Numbered from the stretch's first letter, positions 1 through 9,251 are shown. The stretch is DNA of 64,000 nucleotides from Kaistella chaponensis (GCF_900156725.1 NZ_FTOI01000004.1:1-64000), one strand, 5' to 3'. The notes: generated by a model from the sequence alone, not told the origin. A program made the numbers and translations.

Positions 1-2
1 AT

Positions 3-92
3 TTAGAAGCAACTTCAGAGGAGTTAGGGATCGGGCGTTTTTTCTATTCAGACTACAAAACATTTTTGCTTAAACACAAGTTTTGGTACTGA
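3..92 (+). CDS. C-terminal end of an unidentified protein (truncated by window edge)
   Basis: An open frame enters from the left edge and ends in TGA after 29 residues. The tail reads LEATSEELGIGRFFYSDYKT and ends in KHKFWY, with balanced composition typical of real protein. I do not recognise the family. A small hairpin follows the stop (CTTAG-TCC-CTAAG, 96-108, then four T) and could be a weak terminator. That this is the end of a gene is inferred from composition and the absence of a competing frame; the start lies outside the window. Confidence 0.4.
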   Translation, partial: LEATSEELGIGRFFYSDYKTFLLKHKFWY

Positions 93-161
93 TCCCTTAG
101 TCCCTAAGTTTTGATATTGATTCAATTTGAATATTAATCTTGTTTTCAACTTGGCTTAAAA

Positions 162-195
162 TAAAAAAAACTCCTCAATTTCTTGAGAAGTTTTT
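162..195 (-). terminator. Rho-independent terminator after tRNA-Val
   Basis: A near-perfect hairpin (ACTTCTCAA / TTGAGGAGT on the minus strand, one G-T wobble) lies just past the tRNA 3' end. On the minus strand it is followed by a run of eight T. T residues also follow on the plus strand, so it may act in both directions. Confidence 0.75.
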
Positions 196-196
196 G

Positions 197-271
197 TGGG
201 CCCTGAGGGATTCGAACCCCCGACCCTCTGGGTGTAAACCAGATGCTCTGAACCAACTGAGCTAAGAGCCC
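197..271 (-). tRNA. tRNA-Val (anticodon UAC)
   Basis: The minus strand folds into a complete cloverleaf: acceptor GGGCTCT / AGGGCCC, D arm GCTC..GAGC, anticodon stem TCTGG / CCAGA enclosing loop TTTACAC (anticodon TAC), and T arm with GGTTCGAAT. The discriminator base is A. CCA is not encoded (ACA follows the acceptor stem), so it must be added after transcription. It lies downstream of folC on the same strand but has its own promoter and terminator. Confidence 0.96.
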
Positions 272-305
272 GATACCGTTTTTGATTTCTCAAATTTTGG
301 TTCGG

Positions 306-335
306 CAAATGTACAAAAATTTTCTAATTCTCCAA
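306..335 (-). promoter_or_regulatory. Flavobacterial promoter for tRNA-Val
   Basis: On the minus strand, TTG (333-335) and TACATTTG (306-313) are separated by 19 bases, matching the Bacteroidota consensus TTG-N17-23-TAnnTTTG. The -7 box is about 35 bases before the mature tRNA 5' end. The box pair overlaps the last codons of folC. Confidence 0.75.
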
Positions 336-1562
336 ATTTTTTTCCAAAAAATCTCCTACTACAAAGTTGCTTCCACCAATAAAAATCATTTCTTCTTTTT
401 TAACAAGCTGTTTTGCAGAAAGATAGGCGTCATTAACCTGATCAAAAATTTTATAATTTATTTTTGATTTTTTTAATAATTGTTCATAATCTGTTGGGTG
501 ACGACCGCGATTGTTATTAGGTTTCGCAAAATAGTAAGTAGAATCGGTGGGAAGAATTTGTAAAATTTCATCGATTTTTTTATCATTCACAAAACCCAAG
601 ATGATATGTTTGAATTTTGGAATTGAATTAAGTTGCGCAAAAACCTCTTTTAACCCTGCTTGATTATGCGCCGTGTCACAAATTGTTAAGGGGTCCGCTG
701 AAAATTCATACCAACGGCCAATGAAATTCGTGTTTTTTTGAACGTTCAAAAGACCTTGCTCGATGTTTTTCGTAGAAATCATAACCTCCTCTTTTTGTAA
801 TTGCCTGATAATCGCCAAGACCACTTTAATATTTTTAGTCTGATAATTTCCTTTTAAATCGGAAGTAAACGTAGTTTGAACGGAGGTCGCATCAATAAAT
901 TCTGACTGTAGTTCAGCTGTTTTTATTTTAAATATTTGGGTTACAAGATCATTCTCTTCGCCTGAGATTAAGGGAACGCTATTTTTGATAATTCCTGCTT
1001 TTTCTCGCGCAATTTCTTCGAGGGTGTTTCCTAGAATATCTTGGTGATCCAAAGCAATGTTGGTGATTGCAGAAATCATCGGATTGATGATATTGGTTGC
1101 ATCTAACCTTCCGCCTAAACCAACTTCTATAATTGCGAAATCAACTTCTTTTTGTTTAAAATATTCAAACGCCATGATGGTGGTGAACTCAAAAAAAGAA
1201 GGGGTTATTGCTGCAGGTAGGTTTTTTAATTTTTGAATAAAGCCATATATAAATTCCTTTTCGCAATTCACGCCGTTGATTTTTATCCGCTCTGAAAAGT
1301 CGATGAGGTGCGGTGAGTTGTACAGGCCAACTTTGTAGCCGGCTTCCTGTAAAACCGAAGCAAGCATATTGCTTGTAGAACCTTTTCCGTTCGTACCACC
1401 AATGTGGATGGTTTTTAAATGATTTTGGGGATTACCGAAAAATGTACAGAGTGTGGTGATGTTTTCGAGTCCTGGTTTGTACGCTTTTTTTCCGTCAATT
1501 TGGTAATTGGGAGCTTGGTTAAAAAGCCATTCTACCTCTTTTTGATATTCCTGATTGGTCAT
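324..1562 (-). CDS. folC: Bifunctional folylpolyglutamate synthase / dihydrofolate synthase
   Basis: This is a 412-residue Mur-ligase-family enzyme that adds glutamate to dihydropteroate or to folates, using ATP, in the cytoplasm. The P-loop GGTNGKGSTSNMLASVL is near residue 57, followed by the family motif YNSPHL. The central block GLGGRLDATNI and HQDILGNTLEEIAREKAGIIK carries the carbamylated-Lys/Mg region, and CDTAHN starts the C-terminal domain. Length is normal. The ATG start is followed directly by the conserved YxxEVEWLFNQAPNYQ segment. The upstream neighbour on the same strand is tonB, about 190 bp away across a structured repeat, so co-transcription is uncertain. Confidence 0.93.
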   Translation of the reverse strand: MTNQEYQKEVEWLFNQAPNYQIDGKKAYKPGLENITTLCTFFGNPQNHLKTIHIGGTNGKGSTSNMLASVLQEAGYKVGLYNSPHLIDFSERIKINGVNCEKEFIYGFIQKLKNLPAAITPSFFEFTTIMAFEYFKQKEVDFAIIEVGLGGRLDATNIINPMISAITNIALDHQDILGNTLEEIAREKAGIIKNSVPLISGEENDLVTQIFKIKTAELQSEFIDATSVQTTFTSDLKGNYQTKNIKVVLAIIRQLQKEEVMISTKNIEQGLLNVQKNTNFIGRWYEFSADPLTICDTAHNQAGLKEVFAQLNSIPKFKHIILGFVNDKKIDEILQILPTDSTYYFAKPNNNRGRHPTDYEQLLKKSKINYKIFDQVNDAYLSAKQLVKKEEMIFIGGSNFVVGDFLEKNLEN

Positions 1563-1640
1563 GGTACAAAATTCTCAAAAGTTTTTGGAATAGAAAAAAA
1601 ACTGATGGATTAATTTTAGTTTGGTTACGACGCCTGAATT

Positions 1641-1738
1641 GCGCCCCTGATTGAACGGCATGTTTGAGCTCTTTTTATCATTTTTTTCTTTGAAAAATGA
1701 TAAAAAAGCGAGTAGTGAAAGCAGGAAATGTGCGCCCC
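1641..1738 (+). repeat. Dispersed structured element, family A, copy 1 (divergent)
   Basis: This is the most divergent of six copies. The left block reads GCCCCTGATTGAACGGCAT and the right block AGTAGTGAAAGCAGG, corresponding to AGCCCCGATTG..CGGCATCC and ATAGCGGAAAGCGGG in the other copies. Between them is a perfect apical hairpin, TTTTTATCATTTTT paired with AAAAATGATAAAAA. It fills the gap between the tonB stop and the folC start. Other copies are at 14822, 29763, 33357, 38042 and 40414. Confidence 0.6.
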
Positions 1739-1754
1739 GAAAAAAGGGTGTATC

Positions 1755-2645
1755 CTAGAAAGTTATTTTATAAACACCTGTGGATGAAGAGCTTGCTTTC
1801 TCAGCCTTTACATATTTTTTAACCCACGACACTGAATTTGTAGAAACGCACGGATCGGAAATACCTCCCAATCGGCGAGCTGAAATCACATTTCCGGCTT
1901 TATCGACCGTGTAGGAAATGCTGATCGTGCCACTTGCAGAACAGTTATGAGTGGGTTGTGCGCCGCCACGACCCATTGTTCCTGGGATAAAGCCAATTAA
2001 TTTGCGGTCAATGCCGATTTTGCTGTCGCCATTGCTGTCGCCTCCTAGAGGATCTCCGGCGTTTCCGGTGGTGCCGTTTGTTCCTTGAGTTCCTTTTTTG
2101 GTGCCTCTTCCTTTAATTAAATTTCCGATTGCTGCTGTTCCTTTTCCGTCTCCGGTTCCTGTTTTCGAATTTGGTGTGGTTGCTTTGGAGGTGGAGGTTT
2201 TCGACGCAGATTTTGAAGTGGTGGAAGCAGTGGAAGTTTTGGTGTTTTTATCGGATTTTTCGCTTGTTTTCACGAGGTTTTTAGAATCTGTTCCGGTGAT
2301 GATTTTTTCTTTCGGCGTTTCTTTTTTTATCGGAGAGACATCGGGTGATTTTTCTGTAATTTTTGTTTTAGATTCCGGTTCAGCGGGCGTTTCTACAACG
2401 CTGGGATTTGCTTTTGAGGCTAAACTTCCTTCTTGGTTTGCGGGTTCCTCTGCGCCATTTCCGTTTCTGTTATCGCCAAAATTAATGAGCATTTGCGTCA
2501 CCACTTCTTTTTTATCGGGAATTTTTTCGGTGAATTTGTAAACAAAAACAAACAGCAGAAGTAGAGACCAAATAATCGCGGTCAGAATACCACTTTTCAG
2601 TTTGTCCTTATTTTCTTCCCGGCTATTGATGCGGTGGTCGTTCAT
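1755..2645 (-). CDS. tonB: TonB-like energy transducer
   Basis: This is a 296-residue protein with TonB architecture. A short cytoplasmic N terminus is followed by one membrane helix (about residues 19-36, ILTAIIWSLLLLFVFVY). Next comes a long low-complexity periplasmic linker rich in Lys, Thr, Ser, Glu and Pro, then a Gly/Asn-rich stretch. The folded C-terminal end contains ISISYTVDKAGNVISARRLGG. It should carry proton-motive energy from ExbB/ExbD to outer-membrane receptors. It starts 9 bp after exbD, so exbB-exbD-tonB form one minus-strand cluster. The linker is unusually long and the C-terminal domain has only weak TonB_C character, so the exact receptor partners are unknown. Confidence 0.8.
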   Translation of the reverse strand: MNDHRINSREENKDKLKSGILTAIIWSLLLLFVFVYKFTEKIPDKKEVVTQMLINFGDNRNGNGAEEPANQEGSLASKANPSVVETPAEPESKTKITEKSPDVSPIKKETPKEKIITGTDSKNLVKTSEKSDKNTKTSTASTTSKSASKTSTSKATTPNSKTGTGDGKGTAAIGNLIKGRGTKKGTQGTNGTTGNAGDPLGGDSNGDSKIGIDRKLIGFIPGTMGRGGAQPTHNCSASGTISISYTVDKAGNVISARRLGGISDPCVSTNSVSWVKKYVKAEKASSSSTGVYKITF

Positions 2646-2654
2646 TTTTAACGA

Positions 2655-3053
2655 TTAATCTACTTTAGTGGTTGCAATTGCAATATTGAATTGGTGTTTT
2701 TCGGCAATTTCCATCGCAAAAACGACGTCTTTGTGATAAGAATTTTCATCTGCCCGAATCGTGAAAGAAGGTGTTTTCGAGTTTTGCAATTTAGTAACGA
2801 TCACCGATTCCAACGTTTCTTTTTTTACCAAAACATCATCTACAAAATACGAGCCGTCTGCTTTGATGGTTACCGTAACTTGGCTGGGAATATTTGGGTT
2901 TTCGATTTCTACTTTCGGCAGTTTTACGTCAATTGCACTTTGGTTTGCAGCAGCAGAAGTCACCATAAAAAATATGAGGAGCAACAAAATAACATCAACC
3001 ATTGCAGCAAGGCTGAACTCGGGATTTGCTTTATTTCTTCGTTTAAGTTTCAT
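2655..3053 (-). CDS. exbD: Biopolymer transport protein ExbD/TolR
   Basis: This 132-residue protein has ExbD topology. The N terminus is short and basic (KLKRRNKANPEFSLAAM). One membrane helix follows (about 17-35) with the conserved Asp of the proton channel in the MVDVILLLLIFFMVTS motif. The rest is a periplasmic domain of about 95 residues. It should form the inner-membrane motor with ExbB and drive the TonB protein encoded 9 bp downstream. Length and motif are normal. Confidence 0.92.
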   Translation of the reverse strand: MKLKRRNKANPEFSLAAMVDVILLLLIFFMVTSAAANQSAIDVKLPKVEIENPNIPSQVTVTIKADGSYFVDDVLVKKETLESVIVTKLQNSKTPSFTIRADENSYHKDVVFAMEIAEKHQFNIAIATTKVD

Positions 3054-3151
3054 AAGGAGATTTCTATGATTTTACGGGTTTTGTGCAATCGCCATCTTCA
3101 TCAATATTTTATCAAAAAACATATTTTGCTGATGAGGATTATACAGTTCGT

Positions 3152-3835
3152 TTATGATGGTTTGTTGATGATGTCTAAGAAATCAGTCGAAAGATGCTGA
3201 ACTTTCAACATAAATTTATCAATTCTCGTTAAGAGTAAATTGTAAAAAAAGTTGGCGGGAATTGCCACAGCCAAACCAGTGGCTGTTTGTCCCAATGCTG
3301 TATAAATACCTTCCGAAAGAATTTTTGGTGAAAACGAACCTTCCGCATTCGACATGCTGAAGAAAGCCATAATCAATCCGATTACCGTTCCTAAAAGTCC
3401 AAGCATCGGTGCTAAACTTGGTACGGCAGCCAAAAGATTTAGGTTTTTTTCGAGTTTGGAAACTTCAATTTGACCTTGGCTTTCCATTGCACTTACAATA
3501 TCAGAAATAGGTCTTCCGATTCTTGTGATGCCTTTTTCGAGAATGCGTGCTTCCGGCGTATTTTGTCTTACGCAATAATCTACGGCTGCTTCTACTCGGC
3601 CTTGGTTTAGCAAATCCTGAATGTTATTCATCAAATTTGCATCATTTATTTTCAACATTCGATTGATGTAAAAAAGCCTTTCTAAAAATATATAAAGGGA
3701 GAAAATACCTAGTACAAGTACCGTAATCATTACGATATTGGCAAAAACATTACCATGAAACATAATCTTCCAGAAAGAGAAAACTTGCTCCTGAGTTTCG
3801 GGGGTTACGACTTGAGCTGCTGTTTGTAAAAACAT
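3152..3835 (-). CDS. exbB: ExbB/TolQ/MotA family proton channel protein
   Basis: The 227-residue protein has three membrane segments. The first is near residues 30-52 (NIVMITVLVLGIFSLYIFLE). The second and third surround the signature VPSLAPMLGLLGTVIGLIMAF and LSEGIYTALGQTATGLAVAIPANFFYN, which contain the channel-lining Thr residues. It forms the pentameric stator around ExbD. It ends LDIINKPS, a normal end for the family. A 98-bp gap separates it from exbD, longer than the other junctions of this cluster; I see no gene in the gap. Confidence 0.92.
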   Translation of the reverse strand: MFLQTAAQVVTPETQEQVFSFWKIMFHGNVFANIVMITVLVLGIFSLYIFLERLFYINRMLKINDANLMNNIQDLLNQGRVEAAVDYCVRQNTPEARILEKGITRIGRPISDIVSAMESQGQIEVSKLEKNLNLLAAVPSLAPMLGLLGTVIGLIMAFFSMSNAEGSFSPKILSEGIYTALGQTATGLAVAIPANFFYNLLLTRIDKFMLKVQHLSTDFLDIINKPS

Positions 3836-3928
3836 TGATTATAAATTTTATTTAAAATTGAACGGCAAAATCACCTTAATAGTATAGATTTTAAGGTATT
3901 TTTCGGCTAGGTAATGAAATTTGGCAGG

Positions 3929-4390
3929 TTAATCTTCCTCTACTTCAATAACGTCGGGTTTGAAATGACATTTCATTTTGAAGGGAATTGGCGTCTCCGA
4001 ACCGGTGTAGAAATCATCAATTGTTCCTTTCCAAAGGAGCTGAAGCTCACCTTCCGCATTTCTATCAAAAACAAGTTCGCTTTCGTAGAGATACGCATCT
4101 TCATTATCGAAAAGATCAACTTCGGTATAGATATCATCGGAACTGTCGATTATTTCGAAGTTTTTACCATCAAGTTCCTCTTCATCAATCGGGAACTCGA
4201 TAATATTCATTGACAGTTGAGGGAAATTGTATTGTAAAGAATCATCATCAACATGGTCTAAAGAATCATCGGTGATAATTTCGACGTCTAGAAAATGTTT
4301 TTTGTTGCTGTAAACCGCTTTGCAGTAACTGCTTTTGATGTGATATTTAAGGGTTTCTTCAGGGTGGTAGATTTTTAAAATCCCTTTCAT
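3929..4390 (-). CDS. Conserved acidic hypothetical protein
   Basis: This 153-residue soluble protein has no signal peptide and is strongly acidic (many Asp and Glu, for example IDEEELDGKNFEIIDSSDD and the terminal DVIEVEED). I do not recognise a domain. The alternating hydrophobic pattern suggests a beta-rich fold. It has its own flavobacterial promoter at 4435-4463 and lies just upstream of exbB on the same strand (93 bp between the genes), so it may lead that transcript. No function is claimed. Confidence 0.75.
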   Translation of the reverse strand: MKGILKIYHPEETLKYHIKSSYCKAVYSNKKHFLDVEIITDDSLDHVDDDSLQYNFPQLSMNIIEFPIDEEELDGKNFEIIDSSDDIYTEVDLFDNEDAYLYESELVFDRNAEGELQLLWKGTIDDFYTGSETPIPFKMKCHFKPDVIEVEED

Positions 4391-4434
4391 CTTTTAAGAA
4401 AAATAGTTAAGTAATTTGTTTTGAACTGATTCAA

Positions 4435-4463
4435 CAAAGATAAAAAATTGATTGATTGTGCAA
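4435..4463 (-). promoter_or_regulatory. Flavobacterial promoter upstream of the acidic hypothetical gene
   Basis: On the minus strand TTG (4461-4463), an 18-base spacer and TATCTTTG (4435-4442) match TTG-N17-23-TAnnTTTG exactly. The start codon at 4390 is 45 bases downstream. No other good promoter is visible before exbB, so this one may also serve exbB-exbD-tonB. Confidence 0.7.
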
Positions 4464-4602
4464 AGTGTTTTACTGCATTTTTAAAAAAGGGAGATTAAAA
4501 AATGCACCTTCAATCATGTTTCCCCACGATCTGCGTTGGAAATATAAATTTCATTTATACTTAACTCAAAATAATTTAAATTAGCTTCCTCAAAATATAC
4601 GC

Positions 4603-6396
4603 ATGAAAAAACTGTTTTGTAAAAAGCTTTTTGGATTTCTCATCATTGCAAGTATGATTTCCTGCAAAAAGTCTGATTCCCCGATTACCAAAGTAACTCC
4701 CGTTGATTTAGATTCAATTACGGCTAATTATTACGAACAGTATTTAAAATTATATCCCCTCGATGCAACCGCTCAAGGTGATGAGAGATACAATGATCAA
4801 TTACCCATTAACATTGATAAAGATTTTATTTCGGGCGAAATCACCTTTTATAATTCTGTGCAAAACCAACTTAAAAAAGTTGATTACAAATCATTAAGTG
4901 ATCAGGATAAAACGGTATATGATGTTTTGGACTATACCTTGAAAGATAAAATTGAACGGTACGCTTATCACCCAGAATACATTCCTTTCACGCAATTTAG
5001 CGGGCTTCCTCTCGATTTTCCGTTGCTTGGAAGTGGACAAGGAAATCAACCCTTCAAAACGGAAAAAGATTACAGTGATTGGTTAAAGAGAACTGAAAAC
5101 TTTCCTGCTTGGATGGATGCAGCCATCGAAAATTTCAGAGAAGGAATTACAAACCAATATGTTTTGCCCAAAAAACTGGTTGTAAAAATGGTGACACAGA
5201 TGAACGCTGAAGAAATTACAAGTTCAGATTTTAGTAAAAATATTTTTTACGGACCGATCAATAATTTTCCGAAAAATTTCACCGCTGCTCAAAGAGAAAA
5301 ATTCACGAAAGAATTTAAGACCATGATTACCAAAATAATCATTCCGTCTTATACCAAAATGGGCAATTTCTTACAAACAGAGTATTTACCGAAAGCAAGA
5401 ACTACAGACGGAATTAATGGATTGCCAAAAGGAAACGACATTTATGCCTACTTTGCAAAAAGCTGGACTACAACCACAAAAACACCCAATGAAATCAATC
5501 AAATTGGTTTGGAACAAGTTGCAATGCTTCGAAGTGAAATGGAAAAAGTAAAGCAACAAGTGGGTTTCAGTGGTTCATTAGAGGAGTTTTTGATCCATTT
5601 AAAATCAGATCCAAAAGCAATGCCTTATAAAACCGATGTGGAAGTTATCAAGGTTTTCAATGCTGTTTTAACCAAGATTACCCCGAAACTGAAAACGATG
5701 TTTAAGGTGACGCCAAAAACACCCTTCGAAATTCGGCAAACGGAAAAATTTCGCGAAAATACCGCAAGTGCAGAATATGTGCCGGGAACTCCCGATGGAA
5801 AAAGACCAGGGATATTTTACATTCCGCTTCCCGATCCTACCAAATTTAATGTGACCTCCGGAATGGAATCTCTCTTTTTGCATGAAGCAATTCCCGGTCA
5901 CCATTACCAAATTTCCCTGCAACAAGAAAACGTGCAACTTCCGAAATTTATGCGTTTCGGCTGGTTCGGAGCGTACGGCGAAGGTTGGGCGCACTATTGC
6001 GAAACACTCGGTCCAGAATTAGGTCTTTATACCGATCCTTATCAGAAAATGGGTTACTTGAGCGATCAGATGTTGCGTGCTGTTCGACTGGTTGTAGATA
6101 CAGGATTGCATACGGGGAAGATGAACAGAGAAGAAGCAATTGCCTACTTTTTGAAAAACATTTCCTATGATGAACAGGGTGCAACAGCAGAAGTAGAAAG
6201 ATATATGGCAACTCCAGGACAAGCGCTTTCTTATAAAATTGGTGCCTTGAAAATTAGAGAACTGAGAGATCTTTATCAGAAAAATTTGGGGTCGAAATTC
6301 AAATTAGCGAAGTTTCATGATGAAGTTTTAAATCAAGGTTGCCTTCCACTGGATGTTTTGGATCGCAAAATGGAAAACTGGGCAAAACGACAATAA
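4603..6396 (+). CDS. DUF885 family lipoprotein, putative zinc metallopeptidase
   Basis: This 597-residue protein has a lipoprotein signal peptide ending in IASMISCKKS (lipidated Cys near residue 21). The body matches DUF885: it has the N-terminal DSITANYYEQYLKLYPLDATAQGD segment and the core metal-site motif LFLHEAIPGHHYQ. Downstream it has GEGWAHYCETLG, whose Glu is a likely third metal ligand. The HExxxGHH arrangement resembles gluzincin peptidases. Peptidase activity is inferred from the motif, not known for this protein. It is expected in the periplasm or on the outer membrane. It stands alone, with a hairpin after the stop. Confidence 0.88.
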   Translation: MKKLFCKKLFGFLIIASMISCKKSDSPITKVTPVDLDSITANYYEQYLKLYPLDATAQGDERYNDQLPINIDKDFISGEITFYNSVQNQLKKVDYKSLSDQDKTVYDVLDYTLKDKIERYAYHPEYIPFTQFSGLPLDFPLLGSGQGNQPFKTEKDYSDWLKRTENFPAWMDAAIENFREGITNQYVLPKKLVVKMVTQMNAEEITSSDFSKNIFYGPINNFPKNFTAAQREKFTKEFKTMITKIIIPSYTKMGNFLQTEYLPKARTTDGINGLPKGNDIYAYFAKSWTTTTKTPNEINQIGLEQVAMLRSEMEKVKQQVGFSGSLEEFLIHLKSDPKAMPYKTDVEVIKVFNAVLTKITPKLKTMFKVTPKTPFEIRQTEKFRENTASAEYVPGTPDGKRPGIFYIPLPDPTKFNVTSGMESLFLHEAIPGHHYQISLQQENVQLPKFMRFGWFGAYGEGWAHYCETLGPELGLYTDPYQKMGYLSDQMLRAVRLVVDTGLHTGKMNREEAIAYFLKNISYDEQGATAEVERYMATPGQALSYKIGALKIRELRDLYQKNLGSKFKLAKFHDEVLNQGCLPLDVLDRKMENWAKRQ

Positions 6397-6410
6397 ATTA
6401 TTATTTTAAA

Positions 6411-6460
6411 GAATACAGCAAGCGAATCCGGTGAGTTACTCAGCGGATTTGCTGTGATTC
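6411..6460 (+). terminator. Hairpin downstream of the DUF885 gene
   Basis: ACAGCAA..ATCCG at the left pairs with CGGATTTGCTGT at the right, with a three-base bulge (GCG) and a loop of about 12 bases. No clear T run follows, so this could be a weak or factor-assisted terminator, or a stabilising 3' stem. About 150 bp further on, the kinase gene starts. Confidence 0.4.
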
Positions 6461-6608
6461 AAAAGCAAGGATTTTTGAAAAGATCTTCTAATTAGTCTTC
6501 TAAAATTATAAATTGAGGAATATTGGTATTTCCGAAAAACGGTAAATGTTATGTTAAAAAACTAAATTAATTAAGTATTTTTACCTTGTTAAAAAAAATT
6601 ATGCTACG

Positions 6609-8861
6609 ATGAGCGAAAATGGATTGCTTTCTCTTTTTCAAAATAAAGAAAATGTTCTAGAAAATGTGTTGCAAAAAACACCATTTGGTTTTTCGTTAAT
6701 CAACGAGGATTACGTTTTCGAATTTGCAAATGAAGCTTGGCTGAAAATTGTTCAAAAGGAAAACCATGAAATTTTGGGGAAAAGAATTTTTGATATTTTC
6801 CCAGAAACGGAAACTAATCTGCTTTCTATTTTCGAAAATGTAAAAAACACCAAAGTTCCATTTTATGCACCTGAGCAAAATATAAAATTGGAAAGAAAAG
6901 GATTGTTGCAGGACGTTTTTTTTAATTTTGTTTATCAACCGATTTATACCGAAAGTGGTGAATTTCAATATTTTGCATCTGTTGTAATCGAGGTTACAGA
7001 TTTGATTACGACCAGAAATAAAATTAAAAATGACGAGGAACGGCTGCGTCTTGCCACAGAAAGTTCCCATACCGCAACTTGGGATCTTAATCTGAAAACT
7101 TTTGACATCATTCATTCCTCCTATTTATCAAAAATTTTTGGGTACAATGAAGGAGAGCAGATTTCTCATCAGCAAATGCGAGATCATCTTTGCGAAGAAG
7201 ACCGTATCAATATCGTAGAAAAAGCATTCGAAAAGGCTTTGCAAACAGGAGTTTATCAATATGAAGCGCGACTTATTGATAAGGTTCAGAATGAAAAATG
7301 GATCTCAACCAACGGTAAAGTTTTTTTCGAGCATGACGGAATACCGAGCAGAATGGTCGGTGTTATGCAAGATATTACGCAGAGAAAAACAAGTGAGATT
7401 CTTTTGCAACAAAGCCATCATCAACTCAATACCGCAATGGTTGCTAGTAAATTGGGAAGGTTTGATATGGATTATGAAACCCAGCATAAATATAATTTTT
7501 CACCGCGGTTTTTAGAAATTTTGGGTTATGATTCGCAAACAGAAACAATAAGTTCGGAAGTTTTTGAAAAACATATTCACAAAAATTTTGTCCAATTAAG
7601 ACTCGATGCACTCAAGGCGGCAAAACAGACCGGAGATCTTTTCTATCAAACGAAGATTGTACTTCGCGACGGTACGCAAAAATGGATCGAAATCTACGGG
7701 AAACTTCTGGAACCAATAGATGGGCGAAAAGCCTACATTTCTGGAACTATTCGAGATATTACTGAAAACAAAAATTACGAAAAAAACATCAGAGAAAGTG
7801 AGAAAAAATACCGCTTTTTGGCCGATGCAATTCCACAAATTGTTTGGATTGGAGAAAAAGATGGGCAACTCACTTATTTTAATAAAGCCACCATGGATTA
7901 TTCGGGTAAGAATTATAACGATTTTCTAGATGGAGATGGCTGGTTAGAAATTGTACATCCCGATGAACAGCAAGAAAACATACGTCTTTGGGCTAAAAGT
8001 ATCCGCACCAAAAAACCGTTCTTTTTTGAACATCGCTTTCGCAATAAAGATAATGAGTATCGATGGTTTTTGAGCCGTGCTTTCCCCGACTTAGACGAAG
8101 CAGGAAATGTGAAAAAATGGGTCGGAACCAGTACAGACATTGATGACATGAAGCGCCAGGAAAAGCAGAAAAATGATTTCATCAAAATGGCAAACCATGA
8201 ACTGAAAACTCCTGTCACCACGATAAAAGGCTATGTACAATTGCTTAAAAAAATGCGGGGAGATTCTGAGGATAAATTTTTGGTAAATTCTTTAAATACC
8301 ATTGAAAATCAAGTCAATAAACTCAATGTTTTAATCGGTGATCTTTTGGATATTTCTCGTATGGAAGCCGGAAATCTGCCATTAAATAAAAAAGAATTTT
8401 CCCTCCTAGGTTTGGTCACCGAAACCATAGAAGATATAAAAGCTTCGGAACAAAGCCATCATATTAATTTTGAACTGAAACATCCTACAGATATTGAAGT
8501 CTACGCAGATAAAGATCGAATTACCCAAGTTTTAAATAATCTTTTGACCAACGCTATTAAATATTCCCCAACTTCAAAAATGGTGAATGTAGAGCTGTTT
8601 GTCGAGGAAGAATATGCAGTTGTATCCGTAGAAGATTTTGGAATAGGAATGGATCATGAGGAATTAAACAAAATTTTCGAGCGTTTCTATCGTGTTTCTG
8701 GTGATGATGAAGAAACATTTCCCGGATTTGGAATCGGACTCTTTATCGTGAAAGATATTTTGGATAGACATGATGGAAAAATCACCGTAATAAGTAAAAA
8801 AGAGCAGGGAAGTAGATTCAGTTTCTTCCTACCTTTGGGAAAAAATAAAAACAGCAAATAG
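6609..8861 (+). CDS. Soluble multi-PAS sensor histidine kinase
   Basis: This 750-residue kinase has no membrane segment or signal peptide. Four PAS-type modules run through about residues 15-515; conserved PAC ends such as GVMQDITQRK and GTIRDITENK mark the boundaries. The HisKA H-box MANHELKTPVTTIKGY has phospho-acceptor His530. The ATPase domain shows N box NNLLTNAIKYSP, G1 VEDFGIGMD, F box FERFYR and G2 GFGIGLFIV. It probably senses a cytoplasmic redox, gas or small-molecule signal; the ligand cannot be read from sequence. The receiver gene starts 2 bp after its stop, so the two form a phosphorelay pair. Confidence 0.93.
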   Translation: MSENGLLSLFQNKENVLENVLQKTPFGFSLINEDYVFEFANEAWLKIVQKENHEILGKRIFDIFPETETNLLSIFENVKNTKVPFYAPEQNIKLERKGLLQDVFFNFVYQPIYTESGEFQYFASVVIEVTDLITTRNKIKNDEERLRLATESSHTATWDLNLKTFDIIHSSYLSKIFGYNEGEQISHQQMRDHLCEEDRINIVEKAFEKALQTGVYQYEARLIDKVQNEKWISTNGKVFFEHDGIPSRMVGVMQDITQRKTSEILLQQSHHQLNTAMVASKLGRFDMDYETQHKYNFSPRFLEILGYDSQTETISSEVFEKHIHKNFVQLRLDALKAAKQTGDLFYQTKIVLRDGTQKWIEIYGKLLEPIDGRKAYISGTIRDITENKNYEKNIRESEKKYRFLADAIPQIVWIGEKDGQLTYFNKATMDYSGKNYNDFLDGDGWLEIVHPDEQQENIRLWAKSIRTKKPFFFEHRFRNKDNEYRWFLSRAFPDLDEAGNVKKWVGTSTDIDDMKRQEKQKNDFIKMANHELKTPVTTIKGYVQLLKKMRGDSEDKFLVNSLNTIENQVNKLNVLIGDLLDISRMEAGNLPLNKKEFSLLGLVTETIEDIKASEQSHHINFELKHPTDIEVYADKDRITQVLNNLLTNAIKYSPTSKMVNVELFVEEEYAVVSVEDFGIGMDHEELNKIFERFYRVSGDDEETFPGFGIGLFIVKDILDRHDGKITVISKKEQGSRFSFFLPLGKNKNSK

Positions 8862-8863
8862 TT

Positions 8864-9217
8864 ATGGAAATTTTAATTGTCGATGATAATAAAGATATTT
8901 GTCAGCTGATTGAAAGTATTTTATTGTCAGAGGGTTACAATGTAGAGTCATGCTTCAATCCGCTGCAGTTTAGCGAAATTATTAAACAAACTCAACCCAA
9001 GCTCATCATCACCGATTTACTCATGTCTGGATATGATGGTCGCACTTTAACAAGAGAAATTAAAGAAAATGCAGAGACTCAACACATCAAAATTATAATG
9101 ATGTCTGCTCATCCCGACGCTAAAAAACTAAGTGAGAAAGCGGGTGTAGACGATTTTTTAACAAAACCATTCGAAATTGATGACTTGGTTACTAAAGTTG
9201 AAAATCTTTTAAAGTAA
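8864..9217 (+). CDS. Stand-alone receiver-domain response regulator
   Basis: The 117-residue protein is a single CheY-like receiver domain with acidic pocket Asp7-Asp8, phospho-acceptor Asp51 (IITDLLMSGYDG), a Ser at the Thr/Ser switch position (IIMMSAH) and Lys in LTKPF. There is no DNA-binding output domain. It is translated from the same message as the PAS kinase (2 bp gap), so it probably accepts phosphate from His530 and passes the signal by protein contact or through a relay to an unlinked regulator. Confidence 0.92.
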   Translation: MEILIVDDNKDICQLIESILLSEGYNVESCFNPLQFSEIIKQTQPKLIITDLLMSGYDGRTLTREIKENAETQHIKIIMMSAHPDAKKLSEKAGVDDFLTKPFEIDDLVTKVENLLK

Positions 9218-9251
9218 ATTCAATCATTTTTTTTAAGTTCAAACGGACCAA

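Noticed and set aside
2098..2541. 147-codon open frame on the plus strand inside the TonB gene
   Set aside because: It is the complement of the low-complexity Lys/Thr/Ser linker of TonB; the minus strand gives a complete TonB-like protein in a cluster with exbB and exbD.
3054..3151. Possible 16-codon ORF between exbB and exbD, in another frame after the exbB stop
   Set aside because: exbB already ends as the family does, the ORF is very short, and no promoter is seen.
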